A stretch of DNA of 59,238 nucleotides, taken from positions 1 through 59,238 of the forward strand of contig CAYZXT010000014.1 of the NCBI GenBank assembly GCA_964482515.1, in the 5' to 3' direction. Positions 50,006-59,238 of the stretch are shown here, piece by piece (position 1 is the first letter of the stretch; each line of letters opens with the position of its first letter). The notes beneath the pieces are model-generated. The model was given only the letters and a program-made list of their open reading frames with translations, searched no databases and was not told the DNA's origin. This DNA is from CAYZXT01 sp964482515 (GTDB taxonomy: Bacteria; Elusimicrobiota; Elusimicrobia; FEN-1173). The position numbers and the translations under genes were made by a program.

Positions 50006-51766
50006 ATGGCCGCTCCGAAAAAATCCGTCCAGCCGACGAAGGTCTTCAAAGGGATCCCCGCCTCCCCCGGGATCGCCATCGGGAAGGCCTTTGTCCTGGA
50101 GGACACCGACCTGGCCGTCGGCCGCTGGCAGGTCCCGCCGGAAGCCGTCAAATCGGAAATAGCCCGCTTCCGCCAGGCGCTCGCCGACACGCGCAAGGAA
50201 ATGGAGACCACCCAGGAAAAGATCCTGAAGATGCTGGGCAAGTCCCACGCGCGCCTGATCGAGTCCTATATTTTGATTCTGGAAGACCCTCTCATCAGCA
50301 AGGACGTGGTGAAGGCCATCACGCAGGACCGTGTGAACGCGGAGTTCGCCCTTTCCGAGGCGGTGGCCGGAGCGGTCAAGGCCCTGGAGGCCGCTTCCGA
50401 CGAGTATTTCCGCGAGCGGCGCCACGATGTGTTGGATGTCGGCCGGAAGATCCTGCTTCAACTGATGGGCCGCCCGCGCCAGACGCTGGAGAACATGAAA
50501 GAACGCTCCGTGGTCGTCGCCCATAACCTGACGCCTTCGGATACGCTCCACCTGCGCTCCAACCTCTGCGAGGGTTTCGCCACGGACATCGGCGGTAAGA
50601 CGTCGCACACCGCGCTCCTGGCCCAGTCCCTTGAAATCCCGGCGGTCGTCGGCCTGCACGAGATCACGCGCAACGTCCATCCCGAGGACATGGTTATCGT
50701 GGACGGATACACGGGCACCGTGCTGGTCAACCCGACGCCGGACGTGGTGGAGAACTACCGTCGCGAACGGGAGATCCGCCTGGCGGAAGTCCGCGACTTG
50801 GAACGCCTTCGCGACCAGCCCGCCCAGACCCTGGACGGGCACCGCGTCGTCCTGGCCGCCAACATCGATTCCCCGGACGACGTCAAGTCGGTCCAGTCCC
50901 ACGGCGCCGAGGGCGTGGGGCTTTTCCGCAGCGAATTTCTCTACATCAACCGGTCGGCGGCGCCGACGGAGGAAGAGCATTTCTCCTATTACTCGAAGGC
51001 CGCCCAGTCCCTGCTTCCCTATCCTGTCATCATCCGCACCATGGACATCGGGGGGGACAAGCTGGTTGATTTCGGCATGGGGGGCGACAACACCGCCGAC
51101 CGGAATCCGTTCCTGGGCCTGCGCGGCATCCGCCTGTCGCTCAAGCAGCCCGCCCTTTTCAACACCCAACTGCGCGCCATACTGCGGGCCTCCGCGCTCG
51201 GCAAAGTAAAAATCATGTTTCCGATGATCTCAGGCGTGGAGGAGTTCGTCGCGGCCAAGCAATCCGTCATGAGGGCCATGGACGAACTGCGCCGGGAGAA
51301 AATCCCGTTCGACGAAAAAGTCGAGATCGGCCTGATGATCGAAGTCCCGTCCGCCGCCCTCGTTGTGGATTTCTTGGCCCAGGAAGCGGACTTCATGTCG
51401 ATCGGGACCAACGATCTGATCCAATACACGCTGGCCGTCGACCGGGTGAACGAAGAGGTCGCCCATCTCTACGATCCGCTGCATCCGGCGATCCTGCGTC
51501 TGATCGCCCAGACCGCCAAGGCCTGCCACGAAGCGGGAAAATGGGTCGGCATGTGCGGCGAAATGGCCGCGGACCCCGACGTCACCGCGATCCTGCTCGG
51601 GCTGGGCCTGGACGAGTTTTCCGTGACGTCGGCCAACGTGCCCAAGATCAAGAAGGCCATCCGCAACGTGAACTATCGGGAATGTCAGGAGCTCGCCAAG
51701 GAGATCCTCAAGAACCCCACCAAGAATTCCATCAACAAAATCCTCCGCCAGATCAAGAACCGGTAG
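50006..51766 (+). CDS. ptsI: PTS enzyme I (phosphoenolpyruvate-protein phosphotransferase)
   Basis: Enzyme I takes phosphate from PEP to HPr. Active His201 is in DIGGKTSHTALLAQ. The PEP-binding barrel shows GVGLFRSEFLY, IRTMDIGGDK, NPFLGLRGIR, GLMIEVPSA and the catalytic Cys in WVGMCGEMA. At 586 residues it is full length with a short N-terminal extension. It ends the PTS supraoperon; lepA starts 30 bases later with no terminator between. Confidence 0.97.
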   Translation: MAAPKKSVQPTKVFKGIPASPGIAIGKAFVLEDTDLAVGRWQVPPEAVKSEIARFRQALADTRKEMETTQEKILKMLGKSHARLIESYILILEDPLISKDVVKAITQDRVNAEFALSEAVAGAVKALEAASDEYFRERRHDVLDVGRKILLQLMGRPRQTLENMKERSVVVAHNLTPSDTLHLRSNLCEGFATDIGGKTSHTALLAQSLEIPAVVGLHEITRNVHPEDMVIVDGYTGTVLVNPTPDVVENYRREREIRLAEVRDLERLRDQPAQTLDGHRVVLAANIDSPDDVKSVQSHGAEGVGLFRSEFLYINRSAAPTEEEHFSYYSKAAQSLLPYPVIIRTMDIGGDKLVDFGMGGDNTADRNPFLGLRGIRLSLKQPALFNTQLRAILRASALGKVKIMFPMISGVEEFVAAKQSVMRAMDELRREKIPFDEKVEIGLMIEVPSAALVVDFLAQEADFMSIGTNDLIQYTLAVDRVNEEVAHLYDPLHPAILRLIAQTAKACHEAGKWVGMCGEMAADPDVTAILLGLGLDEFSVTSANVPKIKKAIRNVNYRECQELAKEILKNPTKNSINKILRQIKNR

Positions 51767-51795
51767 CGGGAAATTCAAGGGACATAATAGACTTC

Positions 51796-53610
<1,815 letters not shown>

Positions 53611-53637
53611 GGCCGGACGCCCACGAGGGGAGACAAC

Positions 53638-54585
53638 ATGATGGAAGAAAAACTGTTTTGGATTTCGATGGCCTGCGGCCTGTACTCGCTGGTCCTGCGG
53701 TTCTTTGTGAAAAAAGAAGAGCGGCTCGGCCGCTGGCTGGCGGTCGCCGTGATGCACGGGATTTTCTGGGCGCTCGTCGGCGTGGTGGCCGGGTCCCTGG
53801 CCAGCTCCTATTGGGAGCGTCCGGACCTGGGCGTGCGGCTCATGGCGTCCCTGGGCGGCGGCGGTTTCGCGATCGGGTTCGTCTGGCGCCTGATGCGCAA
53901 CCGCTCCCCGGAAACTTCCTGGGCGCTCCTGCGCGAGGACCTGGAGTGGGCCGACACCGGTTTCTCCGCCATCCTCCTGGCCGCGTTCATCATGTTCTTC
54001 TTCGTCCAGGCGTTCAAGATCCCCTCGGGCTCAATGCGCAATACCCTGATCGAGGGCGACCATCTCTTCGTCAACAAGTTCATCTACGGCGTTCGCATCC
54101 CGTTGACCGACAAAAAGATCCTCCGTTTCCGGCCGGTGCACCGAGGGGACATCATCGTGTTCCGTTTTCCAACGGAGGACAAGAACAGCCCGCATTTCAA
54201 CAAGGACTTCATCAAGCGCGCCGTCGGTTTGCCGGGCGATGTGGTGGAGATCAAGCGCAAGCAGCTCTTCGTGAACGGCGAACCGCTGCAGGAGCCCTAC
54301 GCGGGTTATGTCGACAACTACGTCATCCCGCCGTCGCGGCTCTTCCCGGAACCGGGAGCTTTCCAGAAGCATTGGGAAACCGGCGTCCTCGGCCAGGTGG
54401 CGGGGGAAAGCATCCGCGACAACTTCGGGCCGATCACCGTCCCGCCGGGGCATTACCTGGCCCTGGGCGACAACCGCGACCAGTCCTATGATTCCCGTTT
54501 CTGGGGACCGCTTCCCGACACCTACCTCAAGGGCAAGGCCTGGTTCGTCTATCTTCCCTTCAAACGGGTGAAGATCATCAAGTAA
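53638..54585 (+). CDS. lepB: Signal peptidase I with extended N-terminal membrane region
   Basis: The type I signal peptidase with catalytic Ser132 (KIPSGSM) and Lys193 (DFIKRAVGLPGD) and the box GDNRDQSYDSRFWG. At 315 residues it has about 100 residues with three hydrophobic helices before the usual helix (FSAILLAAFIMFFF) that leads into the Ser. E. coli LepB has one extra helix, so this N-terminus is long. It is followed directly by hemW, whose ATG touches the TAA. Confidence 0.95.
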   Translation: MMEEKLFWISMACGLYSLVLRFFVKKEERLGRWLAVAVMHGIFWALVGVVAGSLASSYWERPDLGVRLMASLGGGGFAIGFVWRLMRNRSPETSWALLREDLEWADTGFSAILLAAFIMFFFVQAFKIPSGSMRNTLIEGDHLFVNKFIYGVRIPLTDKKILRFRPVHRGDIIVFRFPTEDKNSPHFNKDFIKRAVGLPGDVVEIKRKQLFVNGEPLQEPYAGYVDNYVIPPSRLFPEPGAFQKHWETGVLGQVAGESIRDNFGPITVPPGHYLALGDNRDQSYDSRFWGPLPDTYLKGKAWFVYLPFKRVKIIK

Positions 54586-55671
54586 ATGGCCGGATTATAT
54601 CTCCATCTTCCCTTCTGCCAGGCGAAATGCCATTACTGCGACTTCGCGGCTTTCGCCGGCCGCGACCGCGAAATCCCGCGTTACCTCTCCGCGTTAACTA
54701 AGGAAATCGAAACACACAGGGGCAAGACTGTCGAAACGTTCTTCGCCGGTGGAGGGACGCCCACCGTTTTAAACGTTGATCACTGGCGCGAACTGATGAC
54801 CGCTCTCCGAAAGAATTTCATCTGGACGGAAAATGCCGAAGCCACGGTGGAATGCAATCCGGAGAGTACCACGCTGGAGAAGCTGGCGGCCTTCCGCGAG
54901 ATCGGGATCAACCGGTTGAGCTTCGGTTTTCAGGCCGCGCAACCGAAGCTCCTGAAGAGCCTCGGGCGTTTGCACGACGTGGACCGGTTCCTGCAGGTTT
55001 TTCGCGACGCCCGCGACGCTGGTTTCGATAACCTGAACGTCGATCTCATGTTCGGTTTGCCGGGACAAACGATCGAGGATTGGCGGGAAACGCTTAAGCT
55101 CGTTTCCGATCTGGACCCTGAACATATTTCGGCCTACGCTCTGAAGGTGGAAGAGGACACGATTTTCGACCGCCGCGGGGTGGAAACCGATGACGACCTG
55201 CAGGCGGATATGTACGATTTGGCAGCGGATTTGCTCGGGCCTAAGGGCTACGTTCACTACGAGATTTCCAATTTCTCCAAGCCCGGCCGTGAGTGCGAGC
55301 ACAACCTTCGCTACTGGCGCAATCAGTCCTACATCGGCGTGGGCGTGGGCGCGGCTGGTTACGAAGACGGCCGCCGCTACAAGAACGCTGAGGACCTGGA
55401 AGAATACATTTCCGCCATGGAGCAAGGCCGCTCGCCCGTCATGGAGGCAGAGTCCCTGGCCGCAGACGCGTGCGTGGGGGAAGATCTGATGCTGGCCCTG
55501 CGCCTGCGCGAAGGCGCCCGGGTTTCCGCCGAAGCCCGCCGCCTCTACGGTCCCACCCTGGACCGGTTTGAATCCCTCGGATTCCTCGCTTTTGACCCCG
55601 CCCGGGAGACCCTGACCGCTACGCGACGCGGCTGGCTTCTCTCCAACCAACTCTTCCAAGAACTCGTTTAG
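54586..55671 (+). CDS. hemW: Radical SAM protein HemW (haem chaperone)
   Basis: A 361-residue radical SAM protein of the HemN-like family. The cluster Cys are Cys11, Cys15 and Cys18 (PFCQAKCHYCDF); GGGTPT, NRLSFGFQ and NVDLMFGLPGQT follow, and CEHNLRYWRNQSYIGVG is the HemW-type block. The N-terminal extra Cys of true coproporphyrinogen dehydrogenase HemN is missing, so the haem-chaperone assignment is preferred. The location just before hrcA matches Firmicutes. Confidence 0.93.
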   Translation: MAGLYLHLPFCQAKCHYCDFAAFAGRDREIPRYLSALTKEIETHRGKTVETFFAGGGTPTVLNVDHWRELMTALRKNFIWTENAEATVECNPESTTLEKLAAFREIGINRLSFGFQAAQPKLLKSLGRLHDVDRFLQVFRDARDAGFDNLNVDLMFGLPGQTIEDWRETLKLVSDLDPEHISAYALKVEEDTIFDRRGVETDDDLQADMYDLAADLLGPKGYVHYEISNFSKPGRECEHNLRYWRNQSYIGVGVGAAGYEDGRRYKNAEDLEEYISAMEQGRSPVMEAESLAADACVGEDLMLALRLREGARVSAEARRLYGPTLDRFESLGFLAFDPARETLTATRRGWLLSNQLFQELV

Positions 55672-55702
55672 ATTTTCCTTCTTTAGACGGAGAATCCCCT
55701 GC

Positions 55703-55731
55703 TTGACACGTTTTTGACGTCTTGTTATACT
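55703..55731 (+). promoter_or_regulatory. Sigma-70 promoter of the hrcA operon
   Basis: TTGACA, 17 bases, TATACT, almost consensus. It ends two bases before the CIRCE operator. Confidence 0.93.
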
Positions 55732-55732
55732 G

Positions 55733-55759
55733 TTAGCACTCAAAATAATCGAGTGCTAA
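55733..55759. promoter_or_regulatory. CIRCE operator (HrcA binding site)
   Basis: TTAGCACTC-N9-GAGTGCTAA, a perfect match to the CIRCE consensus, placed at the transcription start. HrcA, encoded next, represses here and is released on heat shock when GroEL is occupied (known from Bacillus). Confidence 0.98.
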
Positions 55760-55792
55760 TTTGAGCGGCTCCTATACAGAGACTCCAAAACC

Positions 55793-56872
55793 ATGAGAAC
55801 ACTGTCATCCTTCGACCAGGAGGAGCGTAAACGCAAGCTTCTCCAGGCCATCATCCACCAATATATTAAGACGGCCAAGCCTGTGGGCTCCGCTTTTTTG
55901 GCCGAGCAATATCATCTGGACCTTTCCTCCGCCACGATCCGGAACGTGATGGCGGAGCTGGAGGAAGAGGGGTTCCTGACCCACCCGCACACTTCCGCGG
56001 GCCGCGTCCCCACGGACAAAGCGTACCGTTTCTATGTGGACTCCCTGGCCGACCTTCAGCGGCTGGCCCAGTTGGAAGAACAGCGCATCCAGGCCGATTA
56101 TCAGGAACGCATCCGGCAGATCGAAGAGCTGATGTCGACCACGACCAAGACGCTCTCGGTGATGTCGAAGTACACGGGTTTCGTCACGGCCCCGAATCTG
56201 GAACAGGCCCGTTTGCGGCACCTGGAACTCGTTTCCTTGGACGGCGACCGCGTCCTCGTGGTGATGGTGGCGGACTCCGGCATGGTGAAGCACCGGGTGG
56301 TGGCGTTCCAGCGCCATTATCCCAAGGAACTCCTGCCCTCCCTGGCGCGCATGATGAACGAGCAGCTCAGGGGCAAAACTTTCTCCGAAGTGCGGGAAAA
56401 CATTTTGGACCACATCGAGCACGCGGGCCAGCGGCAGTTGGATTTGATCGAGATGGCGAAGGGGATCACGCACGAGGCCTTCGATATGATAGACGATGAG
56501 ATTTATATGGAGGGGACCAGCAACATCCTTTCCCTTCCGGATTTCCGGGACTTCGACCAGGTCCGCTCCCTCGCCTATTTGTTGGATGAAAAGCGCCTGA
56601 TCGGCGACGCCATCAACAAAAGTCTGGAAGACTCGGAAATTTCGAAAAAGTGGCCGGGGGTCCAGGTGAAGATCGGCGCGGAGAACAAGATCCCGCAACT
56701 GAGCAATCTCAGCGTCGTGACGGCCACCTACACGATCCACAACCGGACCGTCGGCGTGCTCGGCATCATCGGTCCCAAGCGGATGGAATACCCGCGCATG
56801 ATGGGACTGGTGTCATACGTCGCGAAATCCGTCAGCAAGGTTTTGAACAAGCTCACCGGAGGGAATGAATGA
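55793..56872 (+). CDS. hrcA: Heat-inducible transcription repressor HrcA
   Basis: A 359-residue repressor. The N-terminal winged helix (LDLSSATIRNVMAELEEEGFL, read as SSATIRNVM and LEEEGFLTHPHTSAGR) recognises CIRCE; a GAF-like dimer domain follows, ending in GVLGIIGPKRMEYPRMMGLV. Its own operator overlaps the promoter, giving autorepression. It overlaps grpE by four bases (ATGA). Confidence 0.97.
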   Translation: MRTLSSFDQEERKRKLLQAIIHQYIKTAKPVGSAFLAEQYHLDLSSATIRNVMAELEEEGFLTHPHTSAGRVPTDKAYRFYVDSLADLQRLAQLEEQRIQADYQERIRQIEELMSTTTKTLSVMSKYTGFVTAPNLEQARLRHLELVSLDGDRVLVVMVADSGMVKHRVVAFQRHYPKELLPSLARMMNEQLRGKTFSEVRENILDHIEHAGQRQLDLIEMAKGITHEAFDMIDDEIYMEGTSNILSLPDFRDFDQVRSLAYLLDEKRLIGDAINKSLEDSEISKKWPGVQVKIGAENKIPQLSNLSVVTATYTIHNRTVGVLGIIGPKRMEYPRMMGLVSYVAKSVSKVLNKLTGGNE

Positions 56873-57429
56873 GCGCTCACGACAATATGGCGCCCGAAAG
56901 CGAAATTCAAAACGTAGCGGCGGCCGCGACAGAAGAGAAAGTCCAGGAGCTGGAAATCCTGAAGCAGTCGCTGGACCAGTCCCGCGGGCAGGCCGCCGAG
57001 TATTATGACCAATTGCTCCGCTTGAAGGCGGAATTCGAAAATTTCCGAAAGCGCACGGAGAAGGAAAAAGCCGACAGCCTCCGCTGGGGCAAGGAACATA
57101 TCATCCTCCAGCTTGTTTCTTTGATGGACATCATGGAGCAGGCCGAGGCCGTGGCGCAAACATCGTCGGACATCAAGGCCATCATCACGGGGATGAACAT
57201 GTTGTACGCGCAGTTCAAGCGCGTGCTGAAAGACGAAGGTTTGGAGGAAGTGCCGGCCAAGGCGGGGGAAAAGTTCAATCCCGAGAACCACGAGGCCGTG
57301 GAGATGGTGACGGACGGCGGCGAGGAAGGCCGCGTTCTCAACGTTTTGCAAAAGGGATACCGGTTCCAGGGCGGGCTGTTGCGTCCCGCCCGCGTGAAGG
57401 TGTCCCAAAAAGAGCCGGACGGGAAATAA
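56869..57429 (+). CDS. grpE: Nucleotide exchange factor GrpE
   Basis: A 186-residue DnaK cochaperone. A long N-terminal coiled coil (residues 20-75, KAEFENFRKRTEKEK) leads to the C-terminal beta wing (NPENHEAVEM, VLNVLQKGYRFQGGLLRPARVKV). It starts within the hrcA stop. The gene after it is not dnaK but a short EamA protein beginning one base past the grpE stop. Confidence 0.97.
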   Translation: MSAHDNMAPESEIQNVAAAATEEKVQELEILKQSLDQSRGQAAEYYDQLLRLKAEFENFRKRTEKEKADSLRWGKEHIILQLVSLMDIMEQAEAVAQTSSDIKAIITGMNMLYAQFKRVLKDEGLEEVPAKAGEKFNPENHEAVEMVTDGGEEGRVLNVLQKGYRFQGGLLRPARVKVSQKEPDGK

Positions 57430-57430
57430 G

Positions 57431-57850
57431 ATGTCCGCTTTCCTTTGGGCGGTGATCGCCGCGGCCGTTTGGGGCGTGGCGCCCGTGATCGAGAAGGCGG
57501 GGTTGGCCCGGTTCAACCCCATGGTCGGCCTGTTTTACCGCAGCTGCGGCGTTGCCCTGGCTTGGATATTTTTGGGCGCGGCCCTGGCCGGCACGTCCCG
57601 TTTGAAGTTCGCGGATTTGAAGACCGGGTGGATCCTGGCCCTGGGCGGCTTCCTGGCCAGTTTCGTCGGGCAGATCGCGTTCTACAACGCGCTGAAGACC
57701 GGGGAAGTGTCCCGCGTGGTGGCGGTGGCGGGCGCCTATCCCCTGCTCACGTTCCTGCTCGGCATCACCCTGTTCGGGGAATCGATTTCGTTGACAAAAA
57801 TGGCCGGCGTGTTGTGCATCGTGGCCGGCGTTTGGATATTGAAAGCGTAG
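57431..57850 (+). CDS. Half-size EamA/DMT-family membrane protein
   Basis: A 139-residue membrane protein with a single EamA domain: five hydrophobic helices (FLWAVIAAAVWGVAPVIEKA, YRSCGVALAWIFL, and ending FGESISLTKMAGVLCIVAGVWILKA as shorter pieces). Usual DMT transporters have two such domains in 280-300 residues, so this should dimerise like other short EamA or SMR proteins. It lies between grpE and dnaK with one- and ten-base gaps, so it is expressed with the heat-shock genes. Substrate unknown. Confidence 0.87.
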   Translation: MSAFLWAVIAAAVWGVAPVIEKAGLARFNPMVGLFYRSCGVALAWIFLGAALAGTSRLKFADLKTGWILALGGFLASFVGQIAFYNALKTGEVSRVVAVAGAYPLLTFLLGITLFGESISLTKMAGVLCIVAGVWILKA

Positions 57851-57860
57851 GAGGAGACAT

Positions 57861-59238
57861 ATGTCTAAAATAATTGGAATAGACTTGGGAACATCCAACT
57901 CGGCGGCGGCGGTCATGGAAGGCGGAAAAGCCACCATCATCCCGTCCGCGGAAGGTACGACTTTGGGCGGGAAAGCATTCCCGTCCTACGTGGCATTCAC
58001 GAAAGACGGCCAGCTGCTCATCGGCGAGCCGGCGCGCCGCCAGGCCGTCACGAACACCGACGGGACCGTCATGGCCTTCAAGCGCAAAATGGGCCAGGAC
58101 TTCAAGTATAAAATCCACGACAAGGAATTCACGCCTCAGCAGCTGTCCGCTTTCATCCTGCAAAAGGTGAAGCGCGACGCGGAAGCCTATCTCGGCGACA
58201 AGGTGGACAAGGCCGTCATCACCGTGCCCGCCTACTTCAACGACAACCAGCGCCAGGCCACCAAGGACGCGGGGCAGATCGCCGGTCTCGATGTGGTCCG
58301 GATCATCAACGAACCCACGGCCGCGTGCCTCGCCTATGGCATCGATAAAAAGGGGTCCGAGGAAAAGATCATGGTGTTCGACCTCGGCGGCGGTACGCTC
58401 GACGTCACGATCATGGAGTTCGGCAACGGCGTGTTCCAGGTGCTGGCCACCAGCGGCGACACGCAGCTCGGCGGGACGGACATGGACAACGCGATCATCG
58501 ATTACATCGCCGAAGAGTTCCGCAAGGAAAACGGCATCGACCTGCGCAAGGACAAGATGGCGACGCAGCGCCTGAAGGAAGCCGCGGAAAAGGCCAAGAT
58601 CGAACTCTCGAATACCCTCGAGACGGAAATCAACCTGCCCTTCATCACCGCGGACGCCAGCGGGCCGAAGCACCTCGCGATGAAGTTCACCCGCGCGCGT
58701 TTGGAATCCATCGTCCAGCCCATCGTCAGCCGCTGCAACCAGCCGGTCGACCAGGCGCTGAAGGACGCGAAGCTGACCGCGGACAACATCACCAAGATCA
58801 TCCTCGTCGGCGGTCCCACCCGCATGCCCGTCATCCAGAAGTTCCTCGAAGAGCACGTCGGCCGTAAACTGGAGCACGGCGTCGACCCGATGGAATGCGT
58901 GGCCATGGGCGCGGGCATCCAAGCCGCGGTCCTGACCGGCGAAGTGAAGGACGTGCTTCTCTTGGACGTGACGCCGCTTTCCCTGGGCATCGAGACCATG
59001 GGCGGCGTTTCGACGAAACTGATCGATCGCAACACCACGATCCCGGTGAAGAAATCCCAAATCTTCTCCACGGCGAGCGACAACCAACCCGCGGTGACGG
59101 TCCACGTGCTGCAGGGCGAGCGCCCCCTGGCGAAGGACAACGTCAGCCTGGGTCATTTCGACCTGGACGGAATTCCGCCGGCGCCGCGCGGCATGCCGCA
59201 GATCGAGGTCACCTTCGACATCGACGCCAACGGCATCC
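57861..59238 (+). CDS. dnaK: Chaperone DnaK (Hsp70), 3' end beyond the window
   Basis: The first 459 residues of Hsp70, cut by the window end in the substrate domain. IGIDLGTSNS, VPAYFNDNQRQATKDAG, VFDLGGGTLDVT and ILVGGPTRMP are the nucleotide-binding blocks; LLLDVTPLSLGIET is the linker, and TVHVLQGERPLA lies in the peptide-binding domain. Near residue 30 it reads EGTTLGGKAFPSYVAF instead of the common EGxRTTPSxVAF, and the stretch between the KRKMG motif and TPQQLSAF is about 25 residues shorter than in E. coli. Ribosome site GGAGG. CIRCE-controlled with hrcA-grpE. Confidence 0.97.
   Translation, partial: MSKIIGIDLGTSNSAAAVMEGGKATIIPSAEGTTLGGKAFPSYVAFTKDGQLLIGEPARRQAVTNTDGTVMAFKRKMGQDFKYKIHDKEFTPQQLSAFILQKVKRDAEAYLGDKVDKAVITVPAYFNDNQRQATKDAGQIAGLDVVRIINEPTAACLAYGIDKKGSEEKIMVFDLGGGTLDVTIMEFGNGVFQVLATSGDTQLGGTDMDNAIIDYIAEEFRKENGIDLRKDKMATQRLKEAAEKAKIELSNTLETEINLPFITADASGPKHLAMKFTRARLESIVQPIVSRCNQPVDQALKDAKLTADNITKIILVGGPTRMPVIQKFLEEHVGRKLEHGVDPMECVAMGAGIQAAVLTGEVKDVLLLDVTPLSLGIETMGGVSTKLIDRNTTIPVKKSQIFSTASDNQPAVTVHVLQGERPLAKDNVSLGHFDLDGIPPAPRGMPQIEVTFDIDANGI

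Noticed and set aside
51541..51795. N-terminal extension of lepA into ptsI
   Set aside because: LepA homologues start at MDIQRIRNFSIIAHIDHGKS-like sequence; the extension is out-of-frame ptsI.

Overview
This is a GC-rich, densely packed bacterial chromosome segment with no rRNA, CRISPR array, prophage or insertion sequence that I can recognise. The cell is very probably diderm: it has an Mla-type lipid transport operon, an outer-membrane-barrel-like protein and a FecR/ECF envelope signalling pair. It also carries traits usually taught with Gram-positives: HrcA with a perfect CIRCE operator, HPr with Ser46 and an HPr kinase, the radA-yacL-ispD-ispF-cysS-rlmB gene order, and a DnaK that lacks the proteobacterial ATPase-domain insertion. 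That mosaic, plus glycogen enzymes (GH57, GH77), suggests a deep-branching diderm lineage. Elusimicrobiota or a deltaproteobacteria-like phylum would fit, but this is inference and I cannot place it from sequence alone.

Layout. 0-9 kb (+): end of an Mla-type operon, then a housekeeping run (BFN nuclease, radA, PIN/TRAM, ispD, ispF, cysS, rlmB, a tandem CDGSH protein) closed by a terminator. 9-13.4 kb (+): a 928-residue membrane-anchored coiled-coil protein of unknown role, RNase PH, RdgB and a tiny membrane protein. 13.4-17.1 kb (-): an MFS exporter, tRNA-Pro, purE and malQ. 17.2-18.4 kb (+): an RmlD-like reductase and a short unassigned ORF.

18.4-24.5 kb (-) is the most distinctive region. 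It is one collinear block: ECF sigma factor, ZAS-FecR anti-sigma factor, barrel-like protein, TlpA/DipZ-type thioredoxin, CcdA, a secreted six-cysteine bufferin precursor (DUF2282-like), its MNIO/DUF692 enzyme and its DUF2063 partner. It looks like a self-regulated envelope metal or thiol stress system making a modified metal-binding peptide.

24.7-33.3 kb is mixed: tRNA-Arg, two small membrane proteins, pyrophosphatase, tRNA-His, an exported KatG in an AT-richer patch, an FMN-type glutamate-synthase-like enzyme and an orphan hybrid histidine kinase. 33.3-36.9 kb (+): an S2P protease, then two adjacent SDRs that have both lost the usual catalytic Tyr, with a GT2 glycosyltransferase. 37-39.7 kb (-): glnB-amt behind a structured leader holding an early terminator, and engB. 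39.9-41.4 kb (+): a fatty-acid-hydroxylase-like protein, cspA with a promoter-terminator element in its leader, and a Lys-rich secreted peptide.

41.5-51.8 kb (+) is a near-continuous carbon-regulation supraoperon: hpf, ptsN, hprK, rapZ, yvcK, a complete mannose-family PTS (IIA, IIB, IIC, IID) with a GH57 alpha-glucan enzyme inside it, HPr and enzyme I. 51.8-59.2 kb (+): lepA, lepB, hemW, then the CIRCE-controlled hrcA-grpE-[EamA half-transporter]-dnaK operon, with dnaK cut by the window end.
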